Shown here piece by piece: positions 8,599 to 19,551 of a stretch of 64,000 nt of DNA. The stretch covers positions 154,247-218,246 of the forward strand of contig CAVTTR010000004.1 of assembly GCA_963737745.1 (NCBI GenBank), given 5' to 3'. The stretch's first letter is position 1. Every line of letters starts with the position of its first letter. Source of the DNA: Bog-473 sp963737745. GTDB lineage: Bacteria > Actinomycetota > Acidimicrobiia > Acidimicrobiales > RAAP-2. The position numbers and the translations under genes were made by a program. Below the pieces are notes generated by a model. That model did no database searches, was not told the DNA's origin, and saw only the letters and a list, made by a program, of their open reading frames with translations.

Positions 8599-11515
8599 TT
8601 ACGAACAGCCGCTCGTCGTCCCGCAGCTGCCGCAGACGTAGCACGAGCCGGCTCGCTGCATGGCGTTGCCGCAGCTGTAGCAGTACGGGGCGTCGCGCTG
8701 CTCGGCTCGGGCCAGCGGCTTGAGCCCGCGGCCGTCGAGGCCGACTGCCGAGAAGCGGCTGCATCGGCCGGCGTCGGGTGCAACCGCAGCTGACACCCGG
8801 CGTCTGCGCCCAGGCCGTCGTCGATCAGGCCGACCGAGGGCGTTGCCATCTCTTCGACGCCGGGCAGCGTGGGCTGCATGCGCTCGGAGGTGGAGAGGAT
8901 GCCGAGCTCGGCCCGCTCCTCGACCGACAGGTAGTCCAGGGCGATCCGGCGGAAGATGTAGTCCACCAGGCTGGTGGCGATGCGCAGTTCGGGGTCGTCG
9001 GTGATACCGGCCGGCTCGAACTTCATGTTGGTGTACTTGCGCACGTAGGTGGCCAGGGGCACTTGATGCTGCAGGCCCAGGCTCAACGAGATGGAGAAGG
9101 CGTCCATGATGCCGGCCAGGGTCGAACCCTGCTTGGAGACGTTGATGAAGACCTCACCCGGTCGACCGTCCTCGTACTCGCCGACCGTGACGTAGCCCTC
9201 GCAGTCGGCCACCCTGAAGGCGAACGTCTTGGAGTTGCGGCGCCGGGGCAGGCGCTCCCTGATGGCACCCACCACGACCGACTCGGTCTTGCGCTCCTGC
9301 TCGTGCAGCAGGGCTGCCTCGAGCTCGGCGATGCGCGCCGCCACGGCACGGTCCCTGGCTTCGGCCGCCGATCCGGGAGGGGCGATGTCGCCACCCATGA
9401 TCGCCGCCACGTCAGTCTCCGACGCTGGCCATTTTGGTGGTCGAGAGCGGCTGGGCCACCTTGCAGTTGTCGCGGTAGATGGCCACCGCCTTGATCCCCA
9501 ACCGCCAGGCGTCGATGTGCAGTTGCTCCACGTCTTCGACCGTGACGTCTTCGGGCATGTTGACCGTCTTGGAGATGGCGCCGCTGATGAAGGGCTGCAC
9601 CGCCCCCATCATGCGGATGTGGCCCGAATAGTGGATGGTGTTGTCGCCCATGGAGCAGGCGAAGACCGGCAGGTGCTCGGGCGCGATGTGCGGCGCACCG
9701 AGGATCGACATGTGCTCGTTGATGTACATGACGATCTCGGCCACCTGGTCCGGCCCGTAGCCGAGCTTGGCCAGCGCACGGGGGATCGTCTGGTTGACGA
9801 TCGACATGGTGCCGCCGCCGACCAGCTTCTTGGTCTTGACCAGACCGAGGTCGGGCTCGACCCCCGTGGTGTCACAGTCCATGAGCAGGCCGATGGTGCC
9901 GGTGGGGGCCAACACACTGGCCTGCGAGTTGCGCACGCCGTACTGCTCGGCCAGCTCCACCGCGTCGTCCCACGATTCCTGGGCGGCCGAGAGCAGCTCG
10001 GGCGGCACGACCTCTTCGTCGATGCGCGCCGCTTCGGCCTGGTGCATGCGCAGCACCTTGATCATCGCTTCGGAGTTGTCGTGGAAGCCGGCGAACGGAC
10101 CCATGCGTGCCGCCGTGCGGGCGGACGTGGCATAGGCGTGGCCCGTCAGCAGCGCCGTGATGGCGGCGGCCCAGGCTCGTCCGGCGTCCGAGTCATAGGG
10201 CAGGCCCTGCGCCATGAGCAGCGCGCCCAGGTTGGCGTAGCCGATGCCGAGCTCGCGGAAGGCCCGGGTGGTTTCGCCGATCTTCGCGCGTCGGGTAGTC
10301 GGCGTTGCCGACGATGATCTCCTGCCCGGTGAACATGACGGCGACGCCGGCCTTGAATCCCTCGACGTCGAATTCGTCGTTTTCGTCAAGGAATTTGAGC
10401 AAATTCATGGAGGCCAGGTTGCAGGCCGAGTTGTCGAGGTGAACGTACTCCGAGCACGGGTTGCTCCCGTTGATCTTCCCGGTCAGCGGCGCCGTGTGCC
10501 AGCGGTTGATGGTGGTGTCGTACTGCAGTCCCGGGTCGGCGCACTCCCAGGCCGAGTGGGCGATCTGGCGGAACAGGTCACGGGCGGGCACGGTGCGGAT
10601 GACCGAGCCGTCGGTGCGGGCGAGCAGGTCCCAGTCGCGACCGTCGATCACGGCCTCCATGAACTCGTCGGTGACCCGCACCGAGTTGTTGGCGTTCTGG
10701 TACTGCGTCGAGTGGCTGTCCGCCCCGTCGAGGTCCATGTCGAAGCCGGCGTCGCGCAGGACGCGCGCCTTGCGCTCCTCGATGGCCTTGCACCAGATGA
10801 AGTCCTCCACGTCGGGGTGGTCGATGTCGAGGATGACCATTTTGGCGGCACGGCGGGTCTTGCCACCGGACTTGATGGTGCCGGCCGAGGCGTCGGCGCC
10901 GCGCATGAAGCTGACCGGGCCCGAGGCCGTGCCGCCGCCCTTGAGCAGCTCGTGCGACGAGCGGATCTTCGAGAGGTTCACCCCGGCCCCGGAGCCGCCC
11001 TTGAAGATGATGCCCTCCTCCGTGTACCAGTTGAGGATGGAGTCCATCTGGTCCTCGACGGCCAGGATGAAACAGGCCGACCCCTGCTGCGGCACGCCCG
11101 GCACGCCGATGTTGAACCACACCGGGGAGTTGAAGGCCGCCTTCTGGTGGATGATCAGATGCTTGAGCTCATGGTTGAAGATCTGGGCCTCTTCGCCGTC
11201 GACGAAGTAGCCGTCCTTCAGTCCCCAGGCGGTCAGCGTGTCGGCCACACGGTCGGCCACCTGCTTGAGCGACCACTCACGCTCACCGGTGTTCAGCGTC
11301 CCCCGGAAGTACTTCTGCGCCAGGATGTTGGTGGCGTTCAGGCTCCAGAATTCGGGGACCTCGACGTCCAGCTGCTCGAAGGCCACCTTGCCGTCCCGGT
11401 AGTTGGTGATCCGGGCGTCACGCCGCTCCCAACGCACTTCGTCGTAGGGGTGCACACCGGCGGTGGTGAAGTGCCGCCTGATGCCAATTTCGGATCGCTG
11501 GGGGGCGATGGCCAT
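8599..11515 (-). CDS. nrdJ: vitamin B12-dependent (class II) ribonucleotide reductase NrdJ (frameshifted)
   Basis: Start ATG 11515 gives MAIAPQRSEIGIRRHF; joined over its frames the product is about 970 aa, as expected for the long NrdJ type. Visible motifs are FNSPVWFNIGVP, FKGGSGAGVNLSKIRSS, the NGSNPCSEY active-site loop and APTGTIGLLMDCDTTG, then the region SKTFAFRVADCEGYVTVGEY and a C-terminal zinc-finger-like tail (CYSCGNAMQRAGSCYVCGSC). Frame changes lie near 10290, 9411 and 8800. The one at 9411 creates a TGA between the catalytic part and the C-terminal part. That could look like a two-gene split, but one extra base explains it. The enzyme makes deoxyribonucleotides using adenosylcobalamin. 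Tandem NrdR boxes upstream indicate NrdR repression. Confidence 0.92.
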
Positions 11516-11861
11516 AATGCTGAGATCCTCCTCGTTGTTCGGGTCTGAGCCGACAGCGGCGCCAGCCCCCAAGACTGCGGAACTGGCGTCTCCCGGCGTA
11601 TGTCATCATCTTGTGCTCGGGAGGGGTACATACAGCCTAACCACAAGATGTAGTGGTTGACCCGCCCAAGAGCCACGAGATGCTGTGTTCATTACAGCAC
11701 TGTAGTTACGTCCTTGTCAACGAAAGACTGCCTTCATCGGCGCAGGTCAGGGGCTGCTCGCGATGGTTAGCGCGTCGGGCCGGCGTCAATGCCCCCTTGC
11801 ACCCCGGGTTGGTCCGCAGCCACGGCCCGCCGGCCGAGCGCGGTTCACTAGCCTCCCGCAG
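11516..11861. other. 345-bp divergent intergenic region between nrdJ and glpK
   Basis: No convincing gene is present. Besides the NrdR box pair at 11641-11688, the near-palindrome TACAGCACTGTA lies at 11693-11704. The stretch must contain promoters for both divergent genes. I saw no cobalamin-riboswitch core upstream of nrdJ. Confidence 0.5.
11641..11688 (-). promoter_or_regulatory. tandem NrdR boxes upstream of nrdJ
   Basis: Box 1 is CCACAAGATGTAGTGG at 11641-11656 and box 2 is CCACGAGATGCTGTGT at 11673-11688. Both are 16 bp and match the NrdR box layout (inverted CNAC/GTNG-type ends around an AT core). They are spaced 32 bp start to start, three helical turns, the arrangement known for cooperative NrdR binding. 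They lie 126-173 bp upstream of the nrdJ start. NrdR represses ribonucleotide reductase genes when ATP/dATP levels signal sufficiency; its own gene is not in the window. Confidence 0.8.
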
Positions 11862-13471
<1,610 letters not shown>

Positions 13472-13502
13472 CTTCGGGCCAGAGCTTCGAAGAAAGGCGC
13501 CC

Positions 13503-13859
13503 ATGACCGAGCAGCATGACGAGGCCTCCCACGATCCCGACCCGGCCCCGGACGGCGCACTCGACGTCGTGGTGCGTGACAACCCGGAGAGCCAGACCTA
13601 CGACGCCCTCGTCGGCGACCAGATCGCCGGCACCATGCTGTACGAGATCGAAGGGCCCCGACTGGTCCTGACCCACACCGCGGTGCAGGAGCGCTTCCAG
13701 CACAAAGGAGTGGCCACCACGCTGATCGCAGCCGCCCTGGACGACATCCGGAGAAAGGGAAAGAAGATCACCATCCTCTGCCCGATCGTCAGGACCTTCA
13801 TCGACAGCCACCCCGACTACGCCGACCTGGTCGACCCCGAACATCCCGGCGTGACGTAA
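13503..13859 (+). CDS. GNAT-fold N-acetyltransferase of the short YjdJ type (GNAT_like)
   Basis: This intact 118-residue protein starts at ATG 13503. An acidic N-terminus precedes the core VVRDNPESQTYDALVGDQIA, then GTMLYEIEGPRLVLTHTAVQ, the acetyl-CoA loop FQHKGVATTLIAAALDDIRR and the ending ILCPIVRTFIDSHPDYADLV. Short GNAT proteins of this kind are widespread and mostly uncharacterised. The gene sits 31 bases after glpK on the same strand and may be cotranscribed with it. Confidence 0.85.
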   Translation: MTEQHDEASHDPDPAPDGALDVVVRDNPESQTYDALVGDQIAGTMLYEIEGPRLVLTHTAVQERFQHKGVATTLIAAALDDIRRKGKKITILCPIVRTFIDSHPDYADLVDPEHPGVT

Positions 13860-13897
13860 CGAGATGACGAAGAGAAATAAAGAAAGCTTTTCCTTGT

Positions 13898-13926
13898 TAT
13901 AATCACTCGAGACGAGCATTTCTCGT
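13898..13926 (+). promoter_or_regulatory. likely -10 element and small inverted repeat upstream of the SDR gene
   Basis: An unusually AT-rich pocket in this GC-rich sequence contains a perfect TATAAT at 13898-13903. A 5-bp inverted repeat ACGAG-N5-CTCGT follows at 13912-13926, just ahead of the SDR start at 13945. The hexamer fits a sigma-70-type -10 box and the repeat could be an operator or a short hairpin. No clear -35 hexamer is seen at the normal distance. Confidence 0.45.
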
Positions 13927-13944
13927 TCGGGAAGGTGGTCCACC

Positions 13945-14663
13945 ATGAGCGTGGCAATCGTGACAGGGGCATCTCGGGGGCTCGGGCAGGCACTGGCGGA
14001 GGGGCTGGTCAGAGCGGGCTGGTCGCTGGTCATCGACGGCCGCGATCCGACCGCCCTCGAGGCCAGCAGCGGCCGGGCTCGCACCCGCTGCTCGCCCCCG
14101 GCGGCACCGTCCGGGCCCTGGCCGGCGACATCACCGACGCCGCACATCGCCAAGCCCTCGTCGCCGCGGCGGCCGAGCTCGGTGGGCTCGATCTCCTCGT
14201 CAACAACGCCGGCACCCTCGGCACGTCGCCCCTCCCCGTCGTTGGCGCGTATCCCCTGGACGACCTCCGGGTGGCACTCGAGGTCAACGTCGTGGCACCC
14301 CTGGGCCTGACCCAGGCCGCCCTCCCGCTGCTGACCTCGTCGCCACACCCCCGCCTGCTCAACATCACCTCGGACGCCGCCGTCGAGGCCTACGAAGGCT
14401 GGGGCGGCTACGGCGCCGGCAAGGCGGCCCTCGAACACCTCGGTGCGGTGCTCGCCGTCGAGTATCCCTCGGTCACCGTGTGGTCGGTCGACCCCGGCGA
14501 CCTCCGCACCGCCATGCACCAGGAGGCGTTCCCGGGCGAGGACATCTCCGACCGGCCCGAACCGGCGTCCGTGGTCCCGGCCTTCCTCGCCCTGATCAAC
14601 AGCGACCGCCCGAGCGGCCGCTACCGGGCCAGCGAGCTCGTCGGCGCCGGAGTACCGGCATGA
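13945..14663 (+). CDS. short-chain dehydrogenase/reductase (one frameshift)
   Basis: ATG 13945 gives MSVAIVTGASRGLGQALAEG, the TGxxxGxG dinucleotide-binding motif of SDR enzymes. After a frame change near 14075 the sequence continues with LAGDITDAAHRQALV, the NNAG motif (LDLLVNNAGTLG) and the active-site Tyr-Lys pair in WGGYGAGKAALEHLG, with Ser supplied by LLNITSDAAV. The C-terminal WSVDPGDLRTAMHQEAFPG is typical of classical SDRs. Total length is about 239 aa. The cofactor is probably NAD(P); the substrate is not predictable. It ends about 75 bases before queA. Confidence 0.85.
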
Positions 14664-14737
14664 CGCCGGCCGCGGCACGGCGACCGTCAGCACCGTGATG
14701 ACAGGGCCCCGCCCGTCCCTCCCCGAGTTGCACCCGC

Positions 14738-15769
14738 TTGTCGTTCACCCTGCCGCCCGAGCTCGAGGCGCCCTCACCGCCGGAGCGTCGCGGCATGACC
14801 CGCGACTCGGTGCGCATGCTCGTGGCCTACAAGTCGGACGGCCCGCTGGTGCACTCGCACTTCTCCGAGCTGCCCCGCTTCCTCGACGAGGGCGACCTCG
14901 TCGTGCTCAACACCTCGGGCACGTTGGCGGCAGAAGTCGACGGCACCGGTCGCCGACGGGGACGCCGTGCAGGTGCACCTGTCGACCCAGCTCCCCGCCG
15001 GCTTGTGGACGGTGGAGGTGCGCAAGGATGGCGAGGCATTCCTGGCGGCCGAGGCCGGGAGCGACACATTGAGCTGGCGGGCGGCGGCTGCGTCCGCCTG
15101 CTCACGCCGTACTCACCGGGTCCGGGCGGCCTCGGCGTGCGCTTGTGGGTCGCCCTGATCGACACGCCCGAGACGCTGCACACCTACCTGGCCCGCCACG
15201 GACGCCCCATCCGCTACGGCTACGTGCAAGGCGACTTTCCGCTTTCGCTCTATCAGAACGTCTACGTCACCGAGCCGGGATCGGCCGAGATGCCGAGCGC
15301 CGGCAGGCCGTTCACGCCGGAGGTCCTGACCCGCTTGGTGGCCAAGGGCGTAGGCGTCGCTCCCCTGCTCCTGCACACCGGCGTGGCCTCGCTCGAGGCC
15401 AGCGAGCCGCCGTACGCCGAGTACTTCCGAGTCTCCTCGGCCACGGCGCACCGGGTCAACGACACCCGGCGGCGCGGCGGGCGGGTGGTGGCCATCGGCA
15501 CCACCGTGGTCCGCGCCCTCGAGTCGGTGGTCGACGAGCACGGCCACGTGCACCCCGGAGACGGCTGGACGCAGACCGTGGTCTCACCCGAGCACCCGGT
15601 GCGTTCCATCGACGCCTTCCTGACCGGGTGGCACGAGCCCGAGGCATCGCACCTGGCCATGCTCGAGGCCATCGCGGGTCGCCCGCTCCTCGAGGCCTCG
15701 TACGCCGCCGCCCTCGACGAGGGCTACCTGTGGCACGAGTTCGGCGACGTGCACCTGATCCTGCCATGA
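14738..15769 (+). CDS. queA: S-adenosylmethionine:tRNA ribosyltransferase-isomerase QueA (two compensating frameshifts)
   Basis: The family adds the ribosyl moiety of SAM to 7-deazaguanine-modified tRNA in queuosine synthesis. Conserved stretches are LVAYKSDGPLVHSHF and GDLVVLNTSGTL in the N-terminal part, then RPIRYGYVQGDFPLSLYQNVY, PSAGRPFTPEVL, YFRVSSATAHRVNDTRRRGG, VAIGTTVVRALESV and the ending LWHEFGDVHLIL. Between about 14950 and 15060 the frame is wrong; the neighbouring frame there reads MQVHLSTQLPAGLWTVEVRK, so two opposite shifts restore the frame. The start is uncertain: TTG 14738 is in frame, but ATG 14698 (MTGPRPSLPELHP) is possible if another base was lost. The stop overlaps the following regulator start (ATGA 15766-15769). 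No other queuosine gene is in the window. Confidence 0.82.
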   Translation: MSFTLPPELEAPSPPERRGMTRDSVRMLVAYKSDGPLVHSHFSELPRFLDEGDLVVLNTSGTLAAEVDGTGRRRGRRAGAPVDPAPRRLVDGGGAQGWRGIPGGRGRERHIELAGGGCVRLLTPYSPGPGGLGVRLWVALIDTPETLHTYLARHGRPIRYGYVQGDFPLSLYQNVYVTEPGSAEMPSAGRPFTPEVLTRLVAKGVGVAPLLLHTGVASLEASEPPYAEYFRVSSATAHRVNDTRRRGGRVVAIGTTVVRALESVVDEHGHVHPGDGWTQTVVSPEHPVRSIDAFLTGWHEPEASHLAMLEAIAGRPLLEASYAAALDEGYLWHEFGDVHLILP

Positions 15770-16470
15770 GCGACTCCCCGCTGCGACACGCTGCCGACGA
15801 CGCGCCGGGCCATCCTCAACCTGCTCAAGCGGCAAGGGCCCTTGGCGGCCAATGCGGTGGCGCAGCGCCCTCGGCCTCACCCCGGCCGCCATGCGCATGC
15901 AGCTGGTCCGCCTCGAAGAGGACGGGCTGCTTGGCGCGCGACGACGTCGGCGGAGCCGACGGCGGCGCCGGCGCGGCCGCCCGTCGCACCGTCTACACGC
16001 TCACCGCGGCGGCCGAGGCCCTCTACCCGAAGCGCTACGGCGACCTCACCACCGAGCTGCTCGGCTACCTCGGGGGACCCGACGGCGAGCAGGTGGACGA
16101 GCTGTTCGAGCGCCGGCGCCGGCGCCGGGTCGACGGCGCCCGCCCGCGGCTGGCCAACCTCTCCTTCGACGAGCAGGTGGCGGCGCTCGCCGCCATTTTG
16201 GACGAGGACGGCTACCTGGCCGACGCCGACGAAGCAGGAGGACGGGAGCTGGCTCATCACCGAGCACAACTGCGCCATCCTCACCGTGGCACACGGCTTC
16301 TCCCAGGCCTGCTCGAGCGAGCTCTCGTTCATCCGCGATGCCCTGCCCGGGCGCCACGGTGGAGCGGGTGGCGCATCTCATGGACGGCGCCCACGTCTGC
16401 GCCTACCGCGTCACGCCCCTCGAAGACGTGGACGCAACGTTGGGTGGCGACCGGAGTGCTTACGGCGTAG
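15766..16470 (+). CDS. SufR-like winged-helix regulator with C-terminal Fe-S cysteine motif (frameshifted)
   Basis: Start ATG 15766 overlaps the queA stop. Pieces in three frames give an N-terminal wHTH (RRAILNLLKRQGPLAANAVA, then GLTPAAMRMQLVRLEEDGL), a middle part (YTLTAAAEALYPKRYGDL, NLSFDEQVAALAAILDEDGY) and a C-terminal part with HNCAILTVAHGFSQACSSEL and DGAHVCAYRV. The Cys-x12-Cys spacing and the later Cys match the Fe-S ligand pattern of SufR regulators, which repress suf operons when the cluster is present. No suf gene is in the window, so the target is unknown. Frames break near 15800, 15870, 15950, 16245 and 16365, and the exact 3' end is uncertain. Confidence 0.7.
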   Translation: MSDSPLRHAADDAPGHPQPAQAARALGGQCGGAAPSASPRPPCACSWSASKRTGCLARDDVGGADGGAGAAARRTVYTLTAAAEALYPKRYGDLTTELLGYLGGPDGEQVDELFERRRRRRVDGARPRLANLSFDEQVAALAAILDEDGYLADADEAGGRELAHHRAQLRHPHRGTRLLPGLLERALVHPRCPARAPRWSGWRISWTAPTSAPTASRPSKTWTQRWVATGVLTA

Positions 16471-16711
16471 CGGCCATCGGGGCGATGTCGAGCACCACCG
16501 CGCCGTCGACTTCGTGGATCTCGTTGCGCAGCAGCTCGACCAGGTGCTCGCCGCCGAGCTCGATCACGAACTCGTCCACGGCGTTGCCGTCCACGCGCTC
16601 GAGGATGTGGATGGCGACGATGTCCCCGCCCACCGCTCCGATGCGGCTGGCCACCAACCCCAGCGCGCCCGGGCGATCGGGCAAGGCGATGCGAACGAGG
16701 TATCCGGCCAT
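16460..16711 (-). CDS. stand-alone ACT-domain protein
   Basis: This intact 83-residue protein begins MAGYLVRIALPDRPGALGLV and continues RIGAVGGDIVAIHILERV, a single ACT ligand-binding fold with the usual Gly at the dimer interface. ACT domains bind amino acids or other small ligands and regulate metabolic enzymes. It is the last gene of the minus-strand operon after plsC, with 68 bases between. It overlaps the convergent SufR-like gene by about 11 bases. Confidence 0.82.
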   Translation of the reverse strand: MAGYLVRIALPDRPGALGLVASRIGAVGGDIVAIHILERVDGNAVDEFVIELGGEHLVELLRNEIHEVDGAVVLDIAPMAATP

Positions 16712-16779
16712 GGCGCAGAGGCTAGGCGATCAATGTAAACAGGCTGTTTCGGACGGTGCGCACGGAGGCTCGGCGCATC

Positions 16780-17466
16780 TCAGCGCGCCGCCGCGGCCGG
16801 CCGTGACGGCACGTACTCGTCGACGTAATCACGCTCGGAGAGGCGGGCGATCTCGTGCATGAGGCGATCGGTGAAGGCTCGGCACTGGGTGTGGTCGTGC
16901 CCCTCCAGCGGATCGTCGGGATTGAGCCGGGGGCGGCATCTCCATGGGCTGGCCGAAGCGGATCGTCACGCGCTTGAAGGGGCGCATGAACTTCGAATTC
17001 AACCGGCTGCACCTCGACGGTGCCGACCACGCCGACCGGGATGATCGGCACACCGCACTCACGCGAGAGCCGGGTCACGCCCGTGCGGCCCTTGTGCACG
17101 TACGCGTCGAGCGTGCGTGTCCCTTCGGGATAGAGGCAGAGGACGCGACCCTTCCCGAGCACGTCGGTCCGCGCCGTCTCGAGCGCCCGCTCGCTCTCGC
17201 TCCCCCCGCCGCGGCGAATCGGGATCTGCCCGGCGGCCCGGAAGAACCAGGCGGTCTTCTTGGAGTCGAAATACTCCGCCTTGGCCAAGAAGGTGACCTT
17301 GCGGGCTACGACGAGGGGGATGAAGAACGAATCGCAAAAGGACTGGTGGTTGGCCGCCAGCACGGCTGGCCCTTCCCTGGGGATGTTCTCCCGTCCCTTC
17401 GACCTTGATCCGCCAGAGCAGGAAGAAGATCGGACTGAGCAATCCCTTGAGCACCCAGTACGCCAC
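16780..17466 (-). CDS. plsC: 1-acyl-sn-glycerol-3-phosphate acyltransferase, PlsC family (frameshifted)
   Basis: ATG 17466 gives MAYWVLKGLLSPIFFLLWRI, a membrane-anchor-like N-terminus. After a shift near 17390 the catalytic block NHQSFCDSFFIPL (a variant of the NHxxxxD motif) appears, followed by YPEGTRT (the EGTR block) and VPIIPVGVVGT. Later frames give MRPFKRVTIRFGQPMEMPP and a C-terminus ending in YVDEYVPSRPAAAAR, with stop at 16780-16782. The enzyme acylates lysophosphatidic acid at sn-2 to make phosphatidic acid. Its place behind a PimB-like glycosyltransferase and ROK kinase suggests a cell-envelope lipid operon. Confidence 0.82.
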
Positions 17467-17546
17467 GAGGCCAACGTAGTCCCGACCCCGGCGTTCCGTC
17501 CGGGCGCGAGGCCCCGACCAGCGTTGTCCTGAACGTCGAGGGCCGG

Positions 17547-18763
17547 TCAGCCCAGCTTGGTCAGGGCGCCGCGCAGGTTGCGCACGGCCTGGCCGATGCG
17601 CTGCTCGTTCTCGATGAGGGCGAAGCGCACGTGGCCGTCACCGCCCGGGCCGAAGCCGACGCCGGGTGACGTGGCGACGTCGGCCTCTTTGACCAGATAC
17701 TTGGCGAACTCGAGCGATCCCATCTCGCGATAGGGCTCGGGAATCGGGGCCCAGACGAACATGGTCCCCTTCGGCGGCACAAGATGCCAGCCGATGCGAT
17801 TGAGGCCGTCGCACAGCGTGTCGCGACGGGACTTGTAGATCTTGTTGATCACCTTGGGATAGTCCGGGGCCTCGTTCATGGCCACGATGGCGGCGATCTG
17901 AATGGGCTGGAAGGTGCCGTAGTCGAGATACGTCTTCAGCTTGGTCAGCGCCTGCACGATCTCGCGGTTCCCGACCACGAAGCCGACCCGCCAGCCGGCC
18001 ATGGAGAACGACTTGGTCATGGTGTAGAGCTCGACCGCCACGTCCTTGGCCCCGGGCACCTGCAGGATCGACGGCGGGTCGTAGCCGTCGAACCCGATGT
18101 CGGCGTAGGCGAAGTCGTGCACCAGGATGACTTCGTGCTCACGGGCGAAGGCAACCAGCCGCTCCATGAAGGAGAGGTCGACGCAGGCCGTGGTCGGGTT
18201 GTGGGGGAACGAGAGCACGATGACCCGGGGCTTGGGCCACGACTCCTCCCAGGCGTGCATCAAGCCGTCGAAGAAGTCGTCGCCGGGGTCGGGAGCGCCG
18301 GTCCCGTCGACGTCGACCGAGGGCCCGTTGAGCGGGACCTGGCGCACGTCGGCGCCGGCGAAGAGCGGGCCCCAGATGTGGATCGGGTACGACGGGGACG
18401 GCACCAATGCGGTGTCGCCCGGGCCGACCAGGACCCACATCAGATGCGAGAACCCCTCCTTGGCCCCGATGGTGGTGACGACCTCGGTGTCGGGGTCGAG
18501 CTCCACGCCGAACTTGCGCAGGTAGAGGTCGGTGATGGCGCTGCGCAGCTTGGGAATGCCCCGCGAGGCCGAGTAGCGGTGGTTGCGCGGGTTGTGGGCC
18601 GCCTCGGCCAGCTTCTCCACGGCCACGTCGGGCGAGGGCAGGTCCGGGTTGCCGAACCCGAGGTCGATCACGTCGCAGGCCGGCTCGCCGGGCTTCGTCC
18701 CTCATCGTTGTTGATGGTGGCGAAGACGTAGGGCGGCAGACCGTTGATCCGGCGGAACTCCAT
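17547..18763 (-). CDS. PLP-dependent class I/II aminotransferase (AlaC-like), N-terminal frameshift
   Basis: The main frame (from 18671) reads IDLGFGNPDLPSPD, GAKEGFSHLMWVLVGPGD, PSPSYPIHIWG, SFPHNPTTAC (the NPTT loop), the PLP lysine in YTMTKSFSMAGWRVGF, and the C-terminal arginine in HVRFALIEN. Upstream, ATG 18763 starts MEFRRINGLPPYVFATINND, which must join the main frame through shifts near 18690-18715. That gives about 400 residues, as in alanine or glutamate-pyruvate aminotransferases of the AlaC/AlaA group. It lies between the luciferase-like gene (10 bases upstream) and plsC. Substrate preference cannot be read from sequence alone. Confidence 0.87.
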
Positions 18764-18772
18764 CTGGCAAGT

Positions 18773-19551
18773 CTACGACCCGGCCCCAGGCCCGCCCGAC
18801 GATGCTCGCTGAGCCTCTCAGGGGCCTCGACGGCACGGGCGGCGGCGACCAGGGCGACCGGGTCGATCGGTGTGGCGAAGATCACCCAGGTGGCGCCCGC
18901 CTGGGCCAGAGCGCCGCACCGTCTCGCGCAGGACCGACTCGTCCTTGGGCGGCGGGCCGCCCCAGGTCACCTCGACGCGCCGCCGGCCCCTGCGCGCGGT
19001 CGGCCACGAGGGTCGGGTCGGCATCCCAGACGTTGAGCGCGGCCCCGGCCGCCAGCGACTCTTCGATCCGGGCCGCCGCGCCACCGGCCAGCCACACCGT
19101 GAGACCCCGCGCGCGCAGGGCGCGGGCCAGATCGACCATGTCGCTGCGTCGCTCGGCCGCGGAGCGGGAAGGGAATGCCGTAGGCCAGGTTCTCGGCCTC
19201 GCTCAGCCGATCCCCGGTGCCCAATCCGGCGATGACCCGGCCCGGCGCCAGGTGGGCCAGTGCGGTGAACTGGTCCAGCAGCACGGCGTTGGGCACCAGG
19301 CCCGTCCGGGCCACCAGCGTCCCGAAGAACGGCCCACCGCCGGGGCTCGGCGGCCCTGGCGTACCGAGGCGGCGAGGGTGGCCAGTATCGGGAACGGGGC
19401 CAGCGCCGGGCGATCCGGCTGGCCGATGGGCCAGAGATGGTCGTAGCAGAACACGCCGTCCACGCCGGCGGCCAAGGCCCGGTGGGCCACCGCGAAGCGC
19501 ATCGTCGGGCGTGTCCCTGAACGTCGGCAACACGATGCCGGTCCGGATCAC
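18773..19551 (-). CDS. luciferase-like (LLM class) flavin/F420-dependent oxidoreductase (frameshifted)
   Basis: GTG 19551 gives VIRTGIVLPTFRDTPDDAL, then in other frames LAAGVDGVFCYDHLWPIG, NAVLLDQFTALAHLAPGRV, GLGTGDRLSEAENLAYGIPF, LTVWLAGGAAARIEESLAAG and VEVTWGGPPPKDESVLRET, ending near a TAG at 18773-18775. This is the TIM-barrel LLM fold, shortened to about 260 residues. Its start overlaps the glucokinase stop by GTGA, so it is translationally coupled to it. The cofactor could be F420 or FMN; the substrate is unknown. At least four frame changes are needed, so internal details are uncertain. Confidence 0.7.

Noticed and set aside
11516..11861. Cobalamin riboswitch upstream of nrdJ
   Set aside because: The B12-box core (GCCACTG) was not found on the minus strand; NrdR boxes explain regulation better.
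17784..18731. 315-codon plus-strand frame over the aminotransferase
   Set aside because: Antisense of a clearly conserved PLP enzyme.
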